Source: Vibrio sp. Of7-15 (GTDB taxonomy: Bacteria > Pseudomonadota > Gammaproteobacteria > Enterobacterales > Vibrionaceae). Taken from it: a DNA stretch of 64,000 bases. The stretch's first letter is position 1. Every line of letters begins with the position of its first letter. Location: positions 62,001-126,000 of the forward strand of contig NZ_JAKRGH010000006.1 of assembly GCF_022347565.1 (NCBI RefSeq), in the 5' to 3' direction. The notes under the pieces are model-generated. The model did no database searches. It was not told the origin of the DNA and saw only the letters and a list, made by a program, of their open reading frames with translations. Position numbers and translations under genes: made by a program. Positions 36,303 to 45,389 of this stretch are shown piece after piece.

Positions 36303-36317
36303 TACGAGTGACTAAAT

Positions 36318-36983
36318 ATGGCGAGCAAGGGCGAAACTAAATCAAAAATATTGGATGCTGCCGAGCAACTATTTGCTGAATATGGATTTAATGACACATC
36401 GCTTCGTACTATTACTGGTAAAGCAGGGGTGAATTTAGCGTCGGTGAATTACCATTATGGCGATAAAAAAACATTAGTTCGCGCGGTGCTCTCTCGCTAC
36501 CTTGAAGAATTTATGCCTAGGCTGAAAGGCGAGCTAGAACAATTGCTAACTCAGCCTTCTTTCACCATGGAAGATGTCTTTGCATGTATGAAAAGACCAT
36601 TGCTAGAGCTGAATGAATTTCGCCCCCATGGCGCGACAATTTTCATGCAGTTGATTGGGCGTGGCTATACCGATGTTCAAGGTCATTTGCGTTGGTTTAT
36701 AACCACTCGTTATGACGAGGTGCTCTCCGATTTTACCACCGCAGTATGTCGTGCGAACCCTGATTTAGATGTCGAAACGTTATTTTGGCGTTTGCACTTT
36801 ACTCTTGGCACATGTGTTTTCACCATGGCTTCAAGTGTGGCGTTAAAAGACATTGCTGAAAGTGATTTTGGCAAGAATGTTAATACAGAATCTTTAATTA
36901 ATTACTTAGTACCTTATCTGGCAGCTGGCGTCGCTGCACCAACAGAAACAACGTTATCTCTAGTAACAGGCACCAATAACTGA
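36318..36983 (+). CDS. psrA: PsrA-type TetR regulator of fatty-acid metabolism
   Basis: A 221-residue TetR-family protein. The DNA-binding domain (about 5-55) contains SLRTITGKAGVNLASVNYHYGDKKTLV. The C-terminal domain carries IFMQLIGRGYTDVQGHLR, LFWRLHFTLGTCVFTM and ESDFGKNVNTE, which I recognise from PsrA of Pseudomonas and Shewanella. PsrA senses long-chain fatty acids and represses beta-oxidation genes. The next gene, fadE, follows after 55 bp, and a PsrA-type operator lies in the psrA promoter, so one repressed psrA-fadE operon is likely. The ribosome-binding site is weak. Confidence 0.85.
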   Translation: MASKGETKSKILDAAEQLFAEYGFNDTSLRTITGKAGVNLASVNYHYGDKKTLVRAVLSRYLEEFMPRLKGELEQLLTQPSFTMEDVFACMKRPLLELNEFRPHGATIFMQLIGRGYTDVQGHLRWFITTRYDEVLSDFTTAVCRANPDLDVETLFWRLHFTLGTCVFTMASSVALKDIAESDFGKNVNTESLINYLVPYLAAGVAAPTETTLSLVTGTNN

Positions 36984-37038
36984 TTTTTATAAAACAGTAC
37001 CCTCTAATTAAAATAATAGAAATAAAAGGACCTGAAAA

Positions 37039-39315
37039 ATGAGCTCTCTAGGAAATCTACGTAAACGATATATCAGCGATCCAGCTTTTAAGATGTTTAA
37101 AAAAGTGCTGCCACCGCTTTCTGCGACAGAACGTGAAGCAATGGAAGCCGGTAGTGTTTGGTGGGACGGTGAATTATTTGCTGGTAAGCCCGATTGGAAT
37201 ACATTACACCAATACCCAAAGCCAAAACTATCTGAAGAAGAACAGCACTTCGTAGATAATGAGTTAGAAACGCTCCTTGATATGTTGAATGATTATCAGA
37301 TTGTTCAGCAAGATAGAGATCTCCCTCCGCAAGTTTGGCAGTATTTAAGAAAGGAGCGTTTCTTCTCTCTGATCATATCGAAAAAATATGGCGGTCGTGA
37401 ATTTTCCGCTTTAGCGAACTCAACCATTGTGACGAAAATTGCCACTCGCAGTATCAGCGCCGCGGTTTGTGTCATGGTTCCAAACTCGTTGGGTCCAGGT
37501 GAGTTACTGAGTCACTACGGTACTGAAGAGCAGAAGAACTATTGGCTTCCTCGTTTAGCAGATGGCACTGATGTTCCGTGTTTTGCTTTAACAGGCCCAG
37601 AGGCGGGATCTGATGCTGGTGGTATCCCTGATATTGGCGAAGTATGTTATGGCGAATATCAAGGCAAAGAAGTGCTAGGCATTCGATTATCGTGGAATAA
37701 GCGTTATATCACGTTAGCCCCTGTTGCTACCGTACTTGGCCTTGCGTTTAAGCTTCATGATCCAAATGGTTTAATTGGTGATAAAAAAGATATCGGCATT
37801 ACCTGTGCGTTGATCCCATCTGATCACCCGGGTGTTGAAATTGGTGATCGCCATGACCCAATGAACTTAGCTTTCATGAATGGTCCAACCCGTGGTAATG
37901 ATGTCTTTATTCCTATGGATTGGATTATTGGCGGACAAGAGTATGCTGGTCGTGGATGGCGTATGTTGGTTGAATGTCTGTCAGCTGGTCGCGGTATTTC
38001 ATTGCCCGCATTAGGTACATCAATCGGTCATTTAACGGCTCGTACGACTGGGGCATATTCTTATGTTCGTAAGCAGTTTGGTATGTCTATTGGTCGTTTT
38101 GAAGGGGTAGGTCAAGCACTGGGTCGTATCGGTGGTTACACTTATATGTTGGAAGCAGCGCGTACACTAACAACGACGTCTCTGGATCTAAAAGAAAAGC
38201 CAGGCATTGTTACGGCAATTGCTAAATACCACATGACGGAAATGGGTCGAACCATTTTGAATGACTCGATGGACATTCATGCAGGCCGAGCGATTCAGAT
38301 GGGGCCAATGAACTACTTAGGTCACATGTATTTTGGTGTACCTGTAGCGATCACCGTAGAAGGTGCGAATATCTTGACACGAAACCTGATGATATTCGGT
38401 CAAGGTGCGACACGCTGTCACCCATATGTGTTTGATGAAATGGAGTCAGCTGCAAACCCAGATCAAGAGCAGGGTGCAAAAGACTTCGATAAGTTACTCT
38501 TCAAACATATTGGCTTTGCGACAAAGAACGTCTTTAAATCACTGTCAAATTCAGTAACAGGTGCTCGTTTTAACAGCTCACCATACAGTGGTGCAACAAA
38601 AGATTATTATCGCCAGCTGTCTCGTGTGAGTCGTGCTTTAGCGGTTACTGCTGATTTTGCGATGCTGAGCTTAGGTGGTGAGCTGAAACGTCGTGAAATG
38701 GTCTCGGCGCGATTAGGTGATGTGTTAAGTTATTTGTATCTGGCTTCTGCAGTGTTGAAGCGTTACGAAGACGAAGGTCGTCAGCAAACCGATCTGCCTT
38801 TGGTTCACTATGGTGTTCAGCATTGTCTGCATCAAGCTGGTGTCGCCTTTAATGAAGCTTTCAACAACTTCCCGCGTAAAGGCATGGGGGCTTTATTACG
38901 AGCAATTAATTTCCCATTTGGTATTTCATACAAAGCACCAAGTGATGAGTTAAGCACACAAATTGCGGATTTGATCATGACTCCAGGCGCTCACCGCGAT
39001 CGTTTAACGTCATTATGCTACGTCGGTGAAAAAGAAAATGATCCTGTTGCGATTATGGAGCGTGCCTTTATCGCAATGTATAACGTACGTGGTCTTGAGC
39101 AGAAAATGGTTATCGCAGCCAAAGAAGGGAAGATCCCACGTAAAGGTTTGTTGTCTGAGCGTTTAGAGTTAGCTCATCAGCAAAATGTGCTTACACAAGC
39201 AGAAGTTGAGCAAATTCAAGAAGCGGATAAACTGCGCCAGATTGCCATTCAGGTTGATGATTTTAAACCTGAATACTTTCAATCAGGGCACGTGCAACAA
39301 CATCAAGCCGCTTAA
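37039..39315 (+). CDS. fadE: Acyl-CoA dehydrogenase FadE
   Basis: A 758-residue FadE, the first step of beta-oxidation (acyl-CoA to trans-2-enoyl-CoA, FAD-dependent). The acyl-CoA dehydrogenase signature is clear: CFALTGPEAGSDAGG near residues 188-202, with GIGxxALG-like substrate segments and the IHAGRAIQMGPMNYLG region in the C-terminal half, then a long C-terminal DUF1974 domain. E. coli FadE has 814 residues because of an N-terminal hydrophobic segment; that part is missing here, and no other membrane helix is seen. AAAAGGACC precedes the ATG. Probably co-transcribed with psrA. Confidence 0.95.
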   Translation: MSSLGNLRKRYISDPAFKMFKKVLPPLSATEREAMEAGSVWWDGELFAGKPDWNTLHQYPKPKLSEEEQHFVDNELETLLDMLNDYQIVQQDRDLPPQVWQYLRKERFFSLIISKKYGGREFSALANSTIVTKIATRSISAAVCVMVPNSLGPGELLSHYGTEEQKNYWLPRLADGTDVPCFALTGPEAGSDAGGIPDIGEVCYGEYQGKEVLGIRLSWNKRYITLAPVATVLGLAFKLHDPNGLIGDKKDIGITCALIPSDHPGVEIGDRHDPMNLAFMNGPTRGNDVFIPMDWIIGGQEYAGRGWRMLVECLSAGRGISLPALGTSIGHLTARTTGAYSYVRKQFGMSIGRFEGVGQALGRIGGYTYMLEAARTLTTTSLDLKEKPGIVTAIAKYHMTEMGRTILNDSMDIHAGRAIQMGPMNYLGHMYFGVPVAITVEGANILTRNLMIFGQGATRCHPYVFDEMESAANPDQEQGAKDFDKLLFKHIGFATKNVFKSLSNSVTGARFNSSPYSGATKDYYRQLSRVSRALAVTADFAMLSLGGELKRREMVSARLGDVLSYLYLASAVLKRYEDEGRQQTDLPLVHYGVQHCLHQAGVAFNEAFNNFPRKGMGALLRAINFPFGISYKAPSDELSTQIADLIMTPGAHRDRLTSLCYVGEKENDPVAIMERAFIAMYNVRGLEQKMVIAAKEGKIPRKGLLSERLELAHQQNVLTQAEVEQIQEADKLRQIAIQVDDFKPEYFQSGHVQQHQAA

Positions 39316-39349
39316 AGCTTCTCTTTCTATTTAGCTAAGTTGTAATTAC

Positions 39350-39388
39350 AAAATACGCTGCTTTTATTTTAAGCAGCGTATTTTTTAT
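39350..39388 (+). terminator. Terminator after fadE
   Basis: AAATACGCTGCTT and AAGCAGCGTATTT form a perfect 13-bp stem with a seven-base loop, then a T-run. Confidence 0.9.
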
Positions 39389-39532
39389 GGGTAAACCGGA
39401 GAGCAGTCTTTGTATGAAAAAACGTCATAACACCTCCAACCACTCTGATTTTTAGCCGAATTATTCATAAACTAGGTGCGAAATAGACGATAACCTTTTA
39501 TCCTAACCGCAATTTATGAAGGGAAGTTGAAG

Positions 39533-40732
39533 ATGATCATCAAACCTAAGATTCGCGGATTTATCTGCACCACAACCCATCCTGTTGGTTGTGAAGAAAA
39601 CGTAAAAGAGCAAATTGCTTACACTAAAGCTCAAGGTCCTATCGCTAATGCACCAAAACGTGTTCTTGTTGTTGGTTCATCAAGCGGCTATGGCTTATCT
39701 TCTCGTATCGCTGCTGCATTTGGTGGTGGTGCATCAACCATTGGTGTCTTTTTTGAAAAAGCAGGTACAGAAAGAAAGCCTGGTACCGCTGGTTGGTATA
39801 ACTCTGCCGCTTTTGACAAATTAGCGAAAGAAGAAGGCCTGTATTCAAAAAGCTTAAATGGCGATGCGTTTTCTAACGAAGCCAAGCAAAAAACAATTGA
39901 TTTGATCAAAGAAGATCTAGGTCAAATCGATATGGTTGTTTACTCACTGGCTTCTCCAGTACGTAAAATGCCAGAAACAGGTGAGGTGATTCGTTCCTCG
40001 TTAAAGCCTATTGGTGATACGTATACCTCAACAGCAGTTGATACCAATAAAGATGTGATCATTGAAGCCAGTGTTGAGCCAGCAACAGAGCAGGAGATCA
40101 AAGATACTGTTACTGTAATGGGCGGTGAAGACTGGGAACTTTGGATTAATGCATTATCTGAAGCGGGTGTATTGGCGGATGGTTGTAAAACCGTTGCTTA
40201 CAGCTACATTGGTACTGAGCTAACTTGGCCAATTTACTGGGACGGTGCACTTGGTAAAGCGAAAATGGATCTAGATCGTGCAGCTACAGCATTGAATGAG
40301 AAGCTATCAGCTCACGGTGGTACAGCGAATGTTGCTGTGCTTAAGAGTGTGGTTACTCAAGCGAGCTCTGCGATTCCAGTAATGCCTCTTTATATCGCAA
40401 TGGTATTTAAGAAAATGCGTGAAGAAGGTGTACACGAAGGTTGTATGGAGCAAATTCACCGCATGTTCAGCCAACGTCTTTATAAAGAAGATGGTTCTGC
40501 TGCAGAAGTGGATGAGAAAAACCGCCTACGTTTGGATGATTGGGAACTACGTGACGACATTCAAGAGCATTGTCGTAACCTTTGGCCTCAAATCACGTCT
40601 GAAAACTTAAAAGAGTTAACAGACTATGTTGAGTATAAAGAAGAGTTCTTGAAGCTGTTTGGTTTTGGTATTGAGTCTGTAGATTACGACGCAGATATCA
40701 ACCCTGCGATTGAATTTGATGTTGCTGATATC
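39533..40732 (+). CDS. fabV: Trans-2-enoyl-ACP reductase FabV
   Basis: A 400-residue FabV, the triclosan-resistant enoyl-ACP reductase first described in Vibrio cholerae; it carries out the last reduction in fatty-acid elongation with NADH. The start [17 protein letters not shown] is diagnostic. The extended active site Y-x8-K is seen as Tyr235 and Lys244 ([12 protein letters not shown]). The Rossmann segment is [16 protein letters not shown]. The ATG at 39533, with GAAGGGA upstream, is preferred over a TTG two codons earlier. The stop codon follows at 40733-40735. Confidence 0.97.
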
Positions 40733-40755
40733 TAATCGGTAATTATATTCAGTTT

Positions 40756-40785
40756 AAAAGCGCGCTACTGTTAGCGCGCTTTTTT
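40756..40785. terminator. Bidirectional terminator between fabV and phoQ
   Basis: AAAAGCGCGCTA and TAGCGCGCTTTT are perfectly complementary around a four-base loop (CTGT), with T-runs on both sides. Confidence 0.92.
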
Positions 40786-40796
40786 GTATCTGAAAA

Positions 40797-42137
40797 TCAG
40801 TGGGTGATAGGCAGAGTAATGATAAAAGACGCACCTTGTAATGAAGAGTCTGTTACGTGAATATTACCACGGTAGCTAGTTACTATTTCATGGCACACTG
40901 CAAGGCCAATCCCTGTGCCTGGGTGGCGTTGATCTGCTCGTACACCACGGTTAAAGATCGCATCGCGTAGCTTAGGAGTGACGCCTGGGCCATCGTCTTC
41001 AATTCGAAGAATATAGTGTTTATCTGTTGTTTCGAAAGACACTTTTACCGTTTCAATACTAAAGCGAGCGGCATTTTCCAGTAAATTACCTAATAATTCC
41101 ATCAAGTCATCTTTATGAATAGGGACGGTTTGCTGGTGATCAAATTCTTGAATAAAGCGGATGTCTTTATCACTGTATACTTTACTCATCATACGAGACA
41201 GAGTATCGACAATCGGTTTTAATGGTGTCTTGTCATGACTTAATCCCTGTTGGCCCATCATCGCTCGTTTTAATTGATACTGAACCAGTTCATCCATTTG
41301 ACTTATCTGTTCAACAATACGGAAATTAAGCTCTGGCCGAGTTAAATCAGGATCATCCAAAATAGCATTGGTTGCTGCTAAGCGAGTTTTTAAACTGTGG
41401 GCAAGATCGTCCATCGCATGACGGTATCGCTGTTTCTTGTCGCTTGACTGGTGGATTAATAAGTTGAGTGCTTCCGTTGTCTCTACCAGTTCGGTAGGGT
41501 AGCCATTACCGAGTTGTTCTCTTTTTGATTCACTGATCTCATTTAACTCTAGGGCTAAACGTCGTAGAGGCTGAAAGCTCCAGTGGAAAGCAGCTAGTAA
41601 TAGACCAATCGCAACCAGTACAAATAAGCCTAAGTAGATAACGGTGCGGTGATGAAGGGAATTCAGCGATGAAATATAATCATCTGCACTGCGCAGCACC
41701 GTGACTTGAAGAGCGTTTGGGGAGCTTTGAGAAGGTTCTGCTAAGTTATAGGCGATATAGCTTTTTCCATCTGGAGAGGTAACCAGAGTTGGGATCGGGA
41801 TATGTGCTGGCATAAACTGGCAAATGTCTCTTACACCAGCATCAATGGCTTTATCAGAGCGCCATGCGGTTGCATCATTGCGATCACACACGACAGAAAG
41901 GTAATCTGTGTTTGAACTGTCGATGGTGTTTATCCATGAATTGAGATCGTTAACGACTCCCGCTTCTTTTAATTGTGCGACCACCATAGGGATCTGGGCA
42001 ACCAATTCTGATGAATAGTTGGTCATATAGCTCTGGGTATACAGCTTATTTATCATGGCTGCTAAAGCTGTAGTAACAACCACTATAATTGCGACAGATG
42101 TGGCAATGACTCGGCGACGTAAGCGAGGTTTCACCAT
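40797..42137 (-). CDS. phoQ: PhoQ-type sensor histidine kinase
   Basis: A 446-residue kinase: first helix about 8-28, periplasmic sensor about 29-165, second helix about 168-190, HAMP-like linker, HisKA with the phospho-accepting His in DLAHSLKTRLAA, and HATPase with NLLENAARF (N box), DDGPGV (G1) and GTGIGLAV (G2). HSLKT and the distal IFNRGVRAD-type motif resemble PhoQ. The acidic patch that lets E. coli PhoQ sense Mg2+ and cationic peptides is not seen; two Cys lie in the sensor instead. It is 14 bp downstream of phoP. In vibrios this pair (also named CarRS/VprAB) controls lipid A modification. Confidence 0.85.
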   Translation of the reverse strand: MVKPRLRRRVIATSVAIIVVVTTALAAMINKLYTQSYMTNYSSELVAQIPMVVAQLKEAGVVNDLNSWINTIDSSNTDYLSVVCDRNDATAWRSDKAIDAGVRDICQFMPAHIPIPTLVTSPDGKSYIAYNLAEPSQSSPNALQVTVLRSADDYISSLNSLHHRTVIYLGLFVLVAIGLLLAAFHWSFQPLRRLALELNEISESKREQLGNGYPTELVETTEALNLLIHQSSDKKQRYRHAMDDLAHSLKTRLAATNAILDDPDLTRPELNFRIVEQISQMDELVQYQLKRAMMGQQGLSHDKTPLKPIVDTLSRMMSKVYSDKDIRFIQEFDHQQTVPIHKDDLMELLGNLLENAARFSIETVKVSFETTDKHYILRIEDDGPGVTPKLRDAIFNRGVRADQRHPGTGIGLAVCHEIVTSYRGNIHVTDSSLQGASFIITLPITH

Positions 42138-42151
42138 CTTCTTTCCTTAAT

Positions 42152-42826
42152 CTAACTGGCTTGAAGCTCGAAAATATACCCTTGGCCACGAATGGTTGAG
42201 ATAGGGTTTTCTTGGCCTGCTTTGGTCAGTTTTTTTCGTAAGCGACTGATCATCACTTCGATGGTGTTTGGATCCCCTTCTTGATCTTCGTATAACACAT
42301 CAAGCAAACGTTGTTTTGAAACGACTTGCTTGCTATGACGCATTAAATATTCTAAAAGATCGTACTCAAACGCCGTGAGATCCAAATTGTTACCGTTGAC
42401 ACTTACCTGTTTGGCGAGTAAATCGGTTTTAATTGCGCCTGCGGTCATCTCAGGTTTTATAAAGCCTGCACTACGGCGAACTAAGGCATTTAACCGCGCC
42501 ACAACTTCTTCTGTTTGAAAAGGCTTCACAATATAGTCATCGGCACCAGCATCTAGCCCTGTTACTTTATCTTGCCAGCCTGCACGGGCTGTTAAAATGA
42601 GTATTGGAAGTCGTAGCCCTTTAGCCCTGATGTCTTTAATTAAACTGACACCGTCTCGATCTGGTAACCCTAAATCAATAATAGCGACATCATTTGGGTA
42701 ATCTTGGGCGAAGAATAATCCTTCTTCAGCTGTAGAGGCACATAAAACATGATGATCAAGCTCACTAAGCTGAGATTTTAGGTGATGACTTAAAATAGGG
42801 TCATCTTCAACAATTAAAATTTGCAT
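42152..42826 (-). CDS. phoP: PhoP-type response regulator
   Basis: A 224-residue OmpR-family regulator. Receiver domain: Asp8/Asp9 acidic pocket, phosphoacceptor Asp51 (IIDLGLPD), Thr in ILTARAGWQDKV and Lys in IVKPF. The C-terminal winged helix has the TAFEYDLLEYLMRH and IEVMISRLRKKL segments. GWQDKVTGLDAGADDYI is especially like PhoP. First gene of the phoPQ operon; the 162-bp upstream region contains a 15-bp inverted repeat. Confidence 0.9.
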   Translation of the reverse strand: MQILIVEDDPILSHHLKSQLSELDHHVLCASTAEEGLFFAQDYPNDVAIIDLGLPDRDGVSLIKDIRAKGLRLPILILTARAGWQDKVTGLDAGADDYIVKPFQTEEVVARLNALVRRSAGFIKPEMTAGAIKTDLLAKQVSVNGNNLDLTAFEYDLLEYLMRHSKQVVSKQRLLDVLYEDQEGDPNTIEVMISRLRKKLTKAGQENPISTIRGQGYIFELQAS

Positions 42827-42934
42827 ATAAAGTCCGTTGTGCGATGAAAGTTAATTCTAGTTCTTATTTATCAGAAGCATAGCGACAAAATAAGGGGGAA
42901 GACAGTGGCTATTATAGACTTTGTGACTGAATAG

Positions 42935-42974
42935 ACTCTGACTGATTTAAAAGGAATCATAAATCAGTCAGAGT
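42935..42974. repeat. Perfect 15-bp inverted repeat between ybjL and phoP
   Basis: ACTCTGACTGATTTA (42935-42949) and TAAATCAGTCAGAGT (42960-42974) pair perfectly with a ten-base loop. It starts 15 bp after the ybjL stop on the minus strand, so it is probably its terminator, though only CTATTC and no real T-run follows. It also lies about 110 bp before the phoP start. Confidence 0.75.
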
Positions 42975-42988
42975 GATGTTTAGATGTG

Positions 42989-44671
42989 CTAGGTTAGGAT
43001 AATTAATATGGTGCCAGCGACAGTAAGCAGTATATTGGCGATGGCATACGTACCAGCATAGCCCAATGCTGGAATGGTACTGCGCGCATATTCATTCACA
43101 ATGTCCATGGCAGGAGCACAAGTTCGCGCGCCAATAATGGCACCAAAGAGAAGGGCGCGGTTCATTTTTAGAATGTGAGCACCAAATAAATAGGCCAACA
43201 CAACAGGAACGACACTGATAACAAAACTGGCGGCAATGATTTTAAAGCCCACTTGGGATAAATAACTGAGCATGTCTCCGCCAGCGCTAAGGCCGATACC
43301 CACCATGAACACCATTAAGCCTAAGTCTTTTGCCATGTTGAGCGCCCCTTGTGGTACATAACCAAAAGTAGGGTGATTAGCTCTTAAAAAGCCAAGAGTG
43401 ATGCCCGCAATTAATAGACCAACCGCATTACCTAGGCCGAAAGTAACCTGACCAAATGTCATGGTAATTAAACCAAACAAAATACCTAAGATGAAGAAAC
43501 TACAGAAGGCGAGTAAATCAGCCATTTGGCTATGAATAGAGATGAAACCAATTCGTTCCGCTAGACCATGTACACGGCTTTTTTCGCCACTGACTTGCAG
43601 AACATCTCCTTTTGCCAACACAATATTGTGATCCATTGGCATTTCAATTTGGGCTCGAACCACACGATTTAAAAAACACCCATATTCAGACAGATTTAGA
43701 TCGGAGAGTTTTTTACCTGCGATACTGTCACTTTTTACTACGATTTCTTCTTCAATAATCCGTAAATCAAGTAAGTTGCGATCAAATACTTCTTTACCAT
43801 TTCTAAAGCTAGGTTCTAAACGAGCATGGCTGTCTGGGTAGCCTACAAGAGCAATTTCATCGCCATCTTGTAAAATCGCATCTCCATCTGGATTAGCTAA
43901 AATACCATTACGGCGAATACGTTCAATGTAGCACCCTGTTTGGCGGTAAATGCCTAATTCACGAAGGTTTTTTCCGTCCATCCAGTCAATGAGCTCTTGG
44001 CCAACGCGGTAAGCTCGAATAATAGGTAAATATACTTTTCGTTGTGCAGCATTACCAATGCCACGCTCTTGAGCGATTTGCAGCGCTGAGTCTTCAAGGT
44101 TTTGTTTTTGCAGTTTAGGGAGCAGTTTGGCAAACAAAATCATGCTGGTCAGGCCGACCAAATAGGCGATGGCATAACCGACACTTAAGTTATTGATGAC
44201 TTGCGCATAAGTCATGTTGCGAGGCACAGTAGCTAGGCCCGAGTTTAATGCGTCTTGTGCGCCTACTAATACAGGCGTAGCGGTTAACGCGCCTGCCATC
44301 ATACCGGTAGATAAACCAAAGTCTAAACCGAAGTGGTGGGTGGCGATTAAGGTTAAACAAATAGCGGAGATAAGAACAATTAAAGCGAGTAGAAGGTAGT
44401 GTTTACCATCTCGAAAGAAGATACCGAAAAAGTTAGGTCCCGCTTCAATGCCAACACAGAAGATAAAGAGCATAAAGCCGATATTGAGAGCTTCTGTATC
44501 AAAGGTAAAACCTAGGTTTCCCATAAATAAGGCTGAGATAAGCACGCCGATAGAGCTACCTACTTGTAAGCCTGCAATTTTGATTTTTCCAACGCTTAGG
44601 CCAACAGCCAAAACAACGAAGAGCAGTAGAATATTATTTTCAGAAAGAAGGGCGACAACGTCGATGTTCAC
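42989..44671 (-). CDS. ybjL: YbjL-type putative transporter (AspT/AAE family)
   Basis: A 560-residue membrane protein, the length of E. coli YbjL (561). Five helices (about 10-190), two TrkA-C domains in the cytosolic centre (about 205-375, with [16 protein letters not shown] and [10 protein letters not shown]), and five or six further helices. The start [22 protein letters not shown] and the [18 protein letters not shown] segment are YbjL hallmarks. The AAE family contains aspartate:alanine exchangers, but the YbjL substrate is not known. In E. coli it neighbours grxA, and here grxA also lies next to it on the same strand, upstream. Confidence 0.9.
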   Translation of the reverse strand: MNIDVVALLSENNILLLFVVLAVGLSVGKIKIAGLQVGSSIGVLISALFMGNLGFTFDTEALNIGFMLFIFCVGIEAGPNFFGIFFRDGKHYLLLALIVLISAICLTLIATHHFGLDFGLSTGMMAGALTATPVLVGAQDALNSGLATVPRNMTYAQVINNLSVGYAIAYLVGLTSMILFAKLLPKLQKQNLEDSALQIAQERGIGNAAQRKVYLPIIRAYRVGQELIDWMDGKNLRELGIYRQTGCYIERIRRNGILANPDGDAILQDGDEIALVGYPDSHARLEPSFRNGKEVFDRNLLDLRIIEEEIVVKSDSIAGKKLSDLNLSEYGCFLNRVVRAQIEMPMDHNIVLAKGDVLQVSGEKSRVHGLAERIGFISIHSQMADLLAFCSFFILGILFGLITMTFGQVTFGLGNAVGLLIAGITLGFLRANHPTFGYVPQGALNMAKDLGLMVFMVGIGLSAGGDMLSYLSQVGFKIIAASFVISVVPVVLAYLFGAHILKMNRALLFGAIIGARTCAPAMDIVNEYARSTIPALGYAGTYAIANILLTVAGTILIILT

Positions 44672-44800
44672 TTATTTTTGTCCGGGTAGAGTGACTGGCT
44701 AAAAGAGGTTTTAGTCTAACTGATATGAATCTGATGTATAGCGGAAATTGCAGGAAAAGAGAACAAAAAATTGATGCTGTGAAAGGATGAATTTCAGGCA

Positions 44801-44825
44801 ATAAAAAGGCCAGATGACTGGCCTT
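44801..44825 (-). terminator. Terminator after grxA
   Basis: AAGGCCAG and CTGGCCTT pair around ATGA; on the minus strand TTTTTATT follows. Confidence 0.85.
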
Positions 44826-44844
44826 AATTTAATCGTTGAATCGA

Positions 44845-45108
44845 TTAGCTAAATAGCTCTAAGTTTTCTTTTGCGTAAGCTTCAAACTCAGTACAGCCAC
44901 CCACATGCTCTTGATCAATGAAGATTTGTGGTACGGTTTCAACGGGCTTGCCTACTGTTTTTTCTAGGTCTGCTTTGCTGATGCCTTCTGCATGAATATC
45001 TACGTATCGGTAGTTAAAGTCATCACGTTTTTCTTTTAATGTTTCAGCAAGATCTTTAGCACGAACACAGAAAGGGCAACCAGGGCGACCAAAAATAACA
45101 ACGAACAT
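44845..45108 (-). CDS. grxA: Glutaredoxin 1
   Basis: An 87-residue class I glutaredoxin, the same size and sequence type as E. coli GrxA. The active site is Cys11-Pro-Phe-Cys14 (CPFC; CPYC in E. coli). The glutathione-binding TVPQI and GGCTEF segments are present; the latter has a Cys in place of the usual Tyr. It reduces ribonucleotide reductase and other disulfides with glutathione. Single gene with its own terminator. TGAGGAG precedes the ATG. Confidence 0.96.
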   Translation of the reverse strand: MFVVIFGRPGCPFCVRAKDLAETLKEKRDDFNYRYVDIHAEGISKADLEKTVGKPVETVPQIFIDQEHVGGCTEFEAYAKENLELFS

Positions 45109-45389
45109 AATAACAACTCCTCAGTGATTTGAGCTAACTATGCCTGAGCTTCGTTGATTAATAAAGTCGGTTTTAGCTTTTAATCTGATAGGTATTACCT
45201 ATCAAGCTGTAATCATGGTGAAAAATAGGTAATTCATTGTGGGTTTATTTATTAATTCAGTGTGATAACTACCGATCTTTCTCTCTTTTATTTGTTAAGT
45301 TTTAGGGAATTGTGCCATGAATCAACCTTTAATCTAGATAAAAAAGGCAGACTCTAGTTTCATATTGTGGGAAGATAAGGACGTACGCG

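Larger units (their letters stand above)
34875..36317. other. 1.4-kb gene-poor region with several hairpins
   Basis: No convincing gene of normal size on either strand. Structures seen: a short inverted repeat at 35007-35023, a micro-frame with a good ribosome-binding site at 35400-35450, three terminator-type hairpins (35874-35904, 36080-36111, 36131-36166), and at the right end a CRP-like site and a PsrA-type operator. The hairpins imply that one or more short transcripts, probably small RNAs, end here. A 50-codon open stretch before 35820 has no start codon and looks like chance. Confidence 0.5.
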
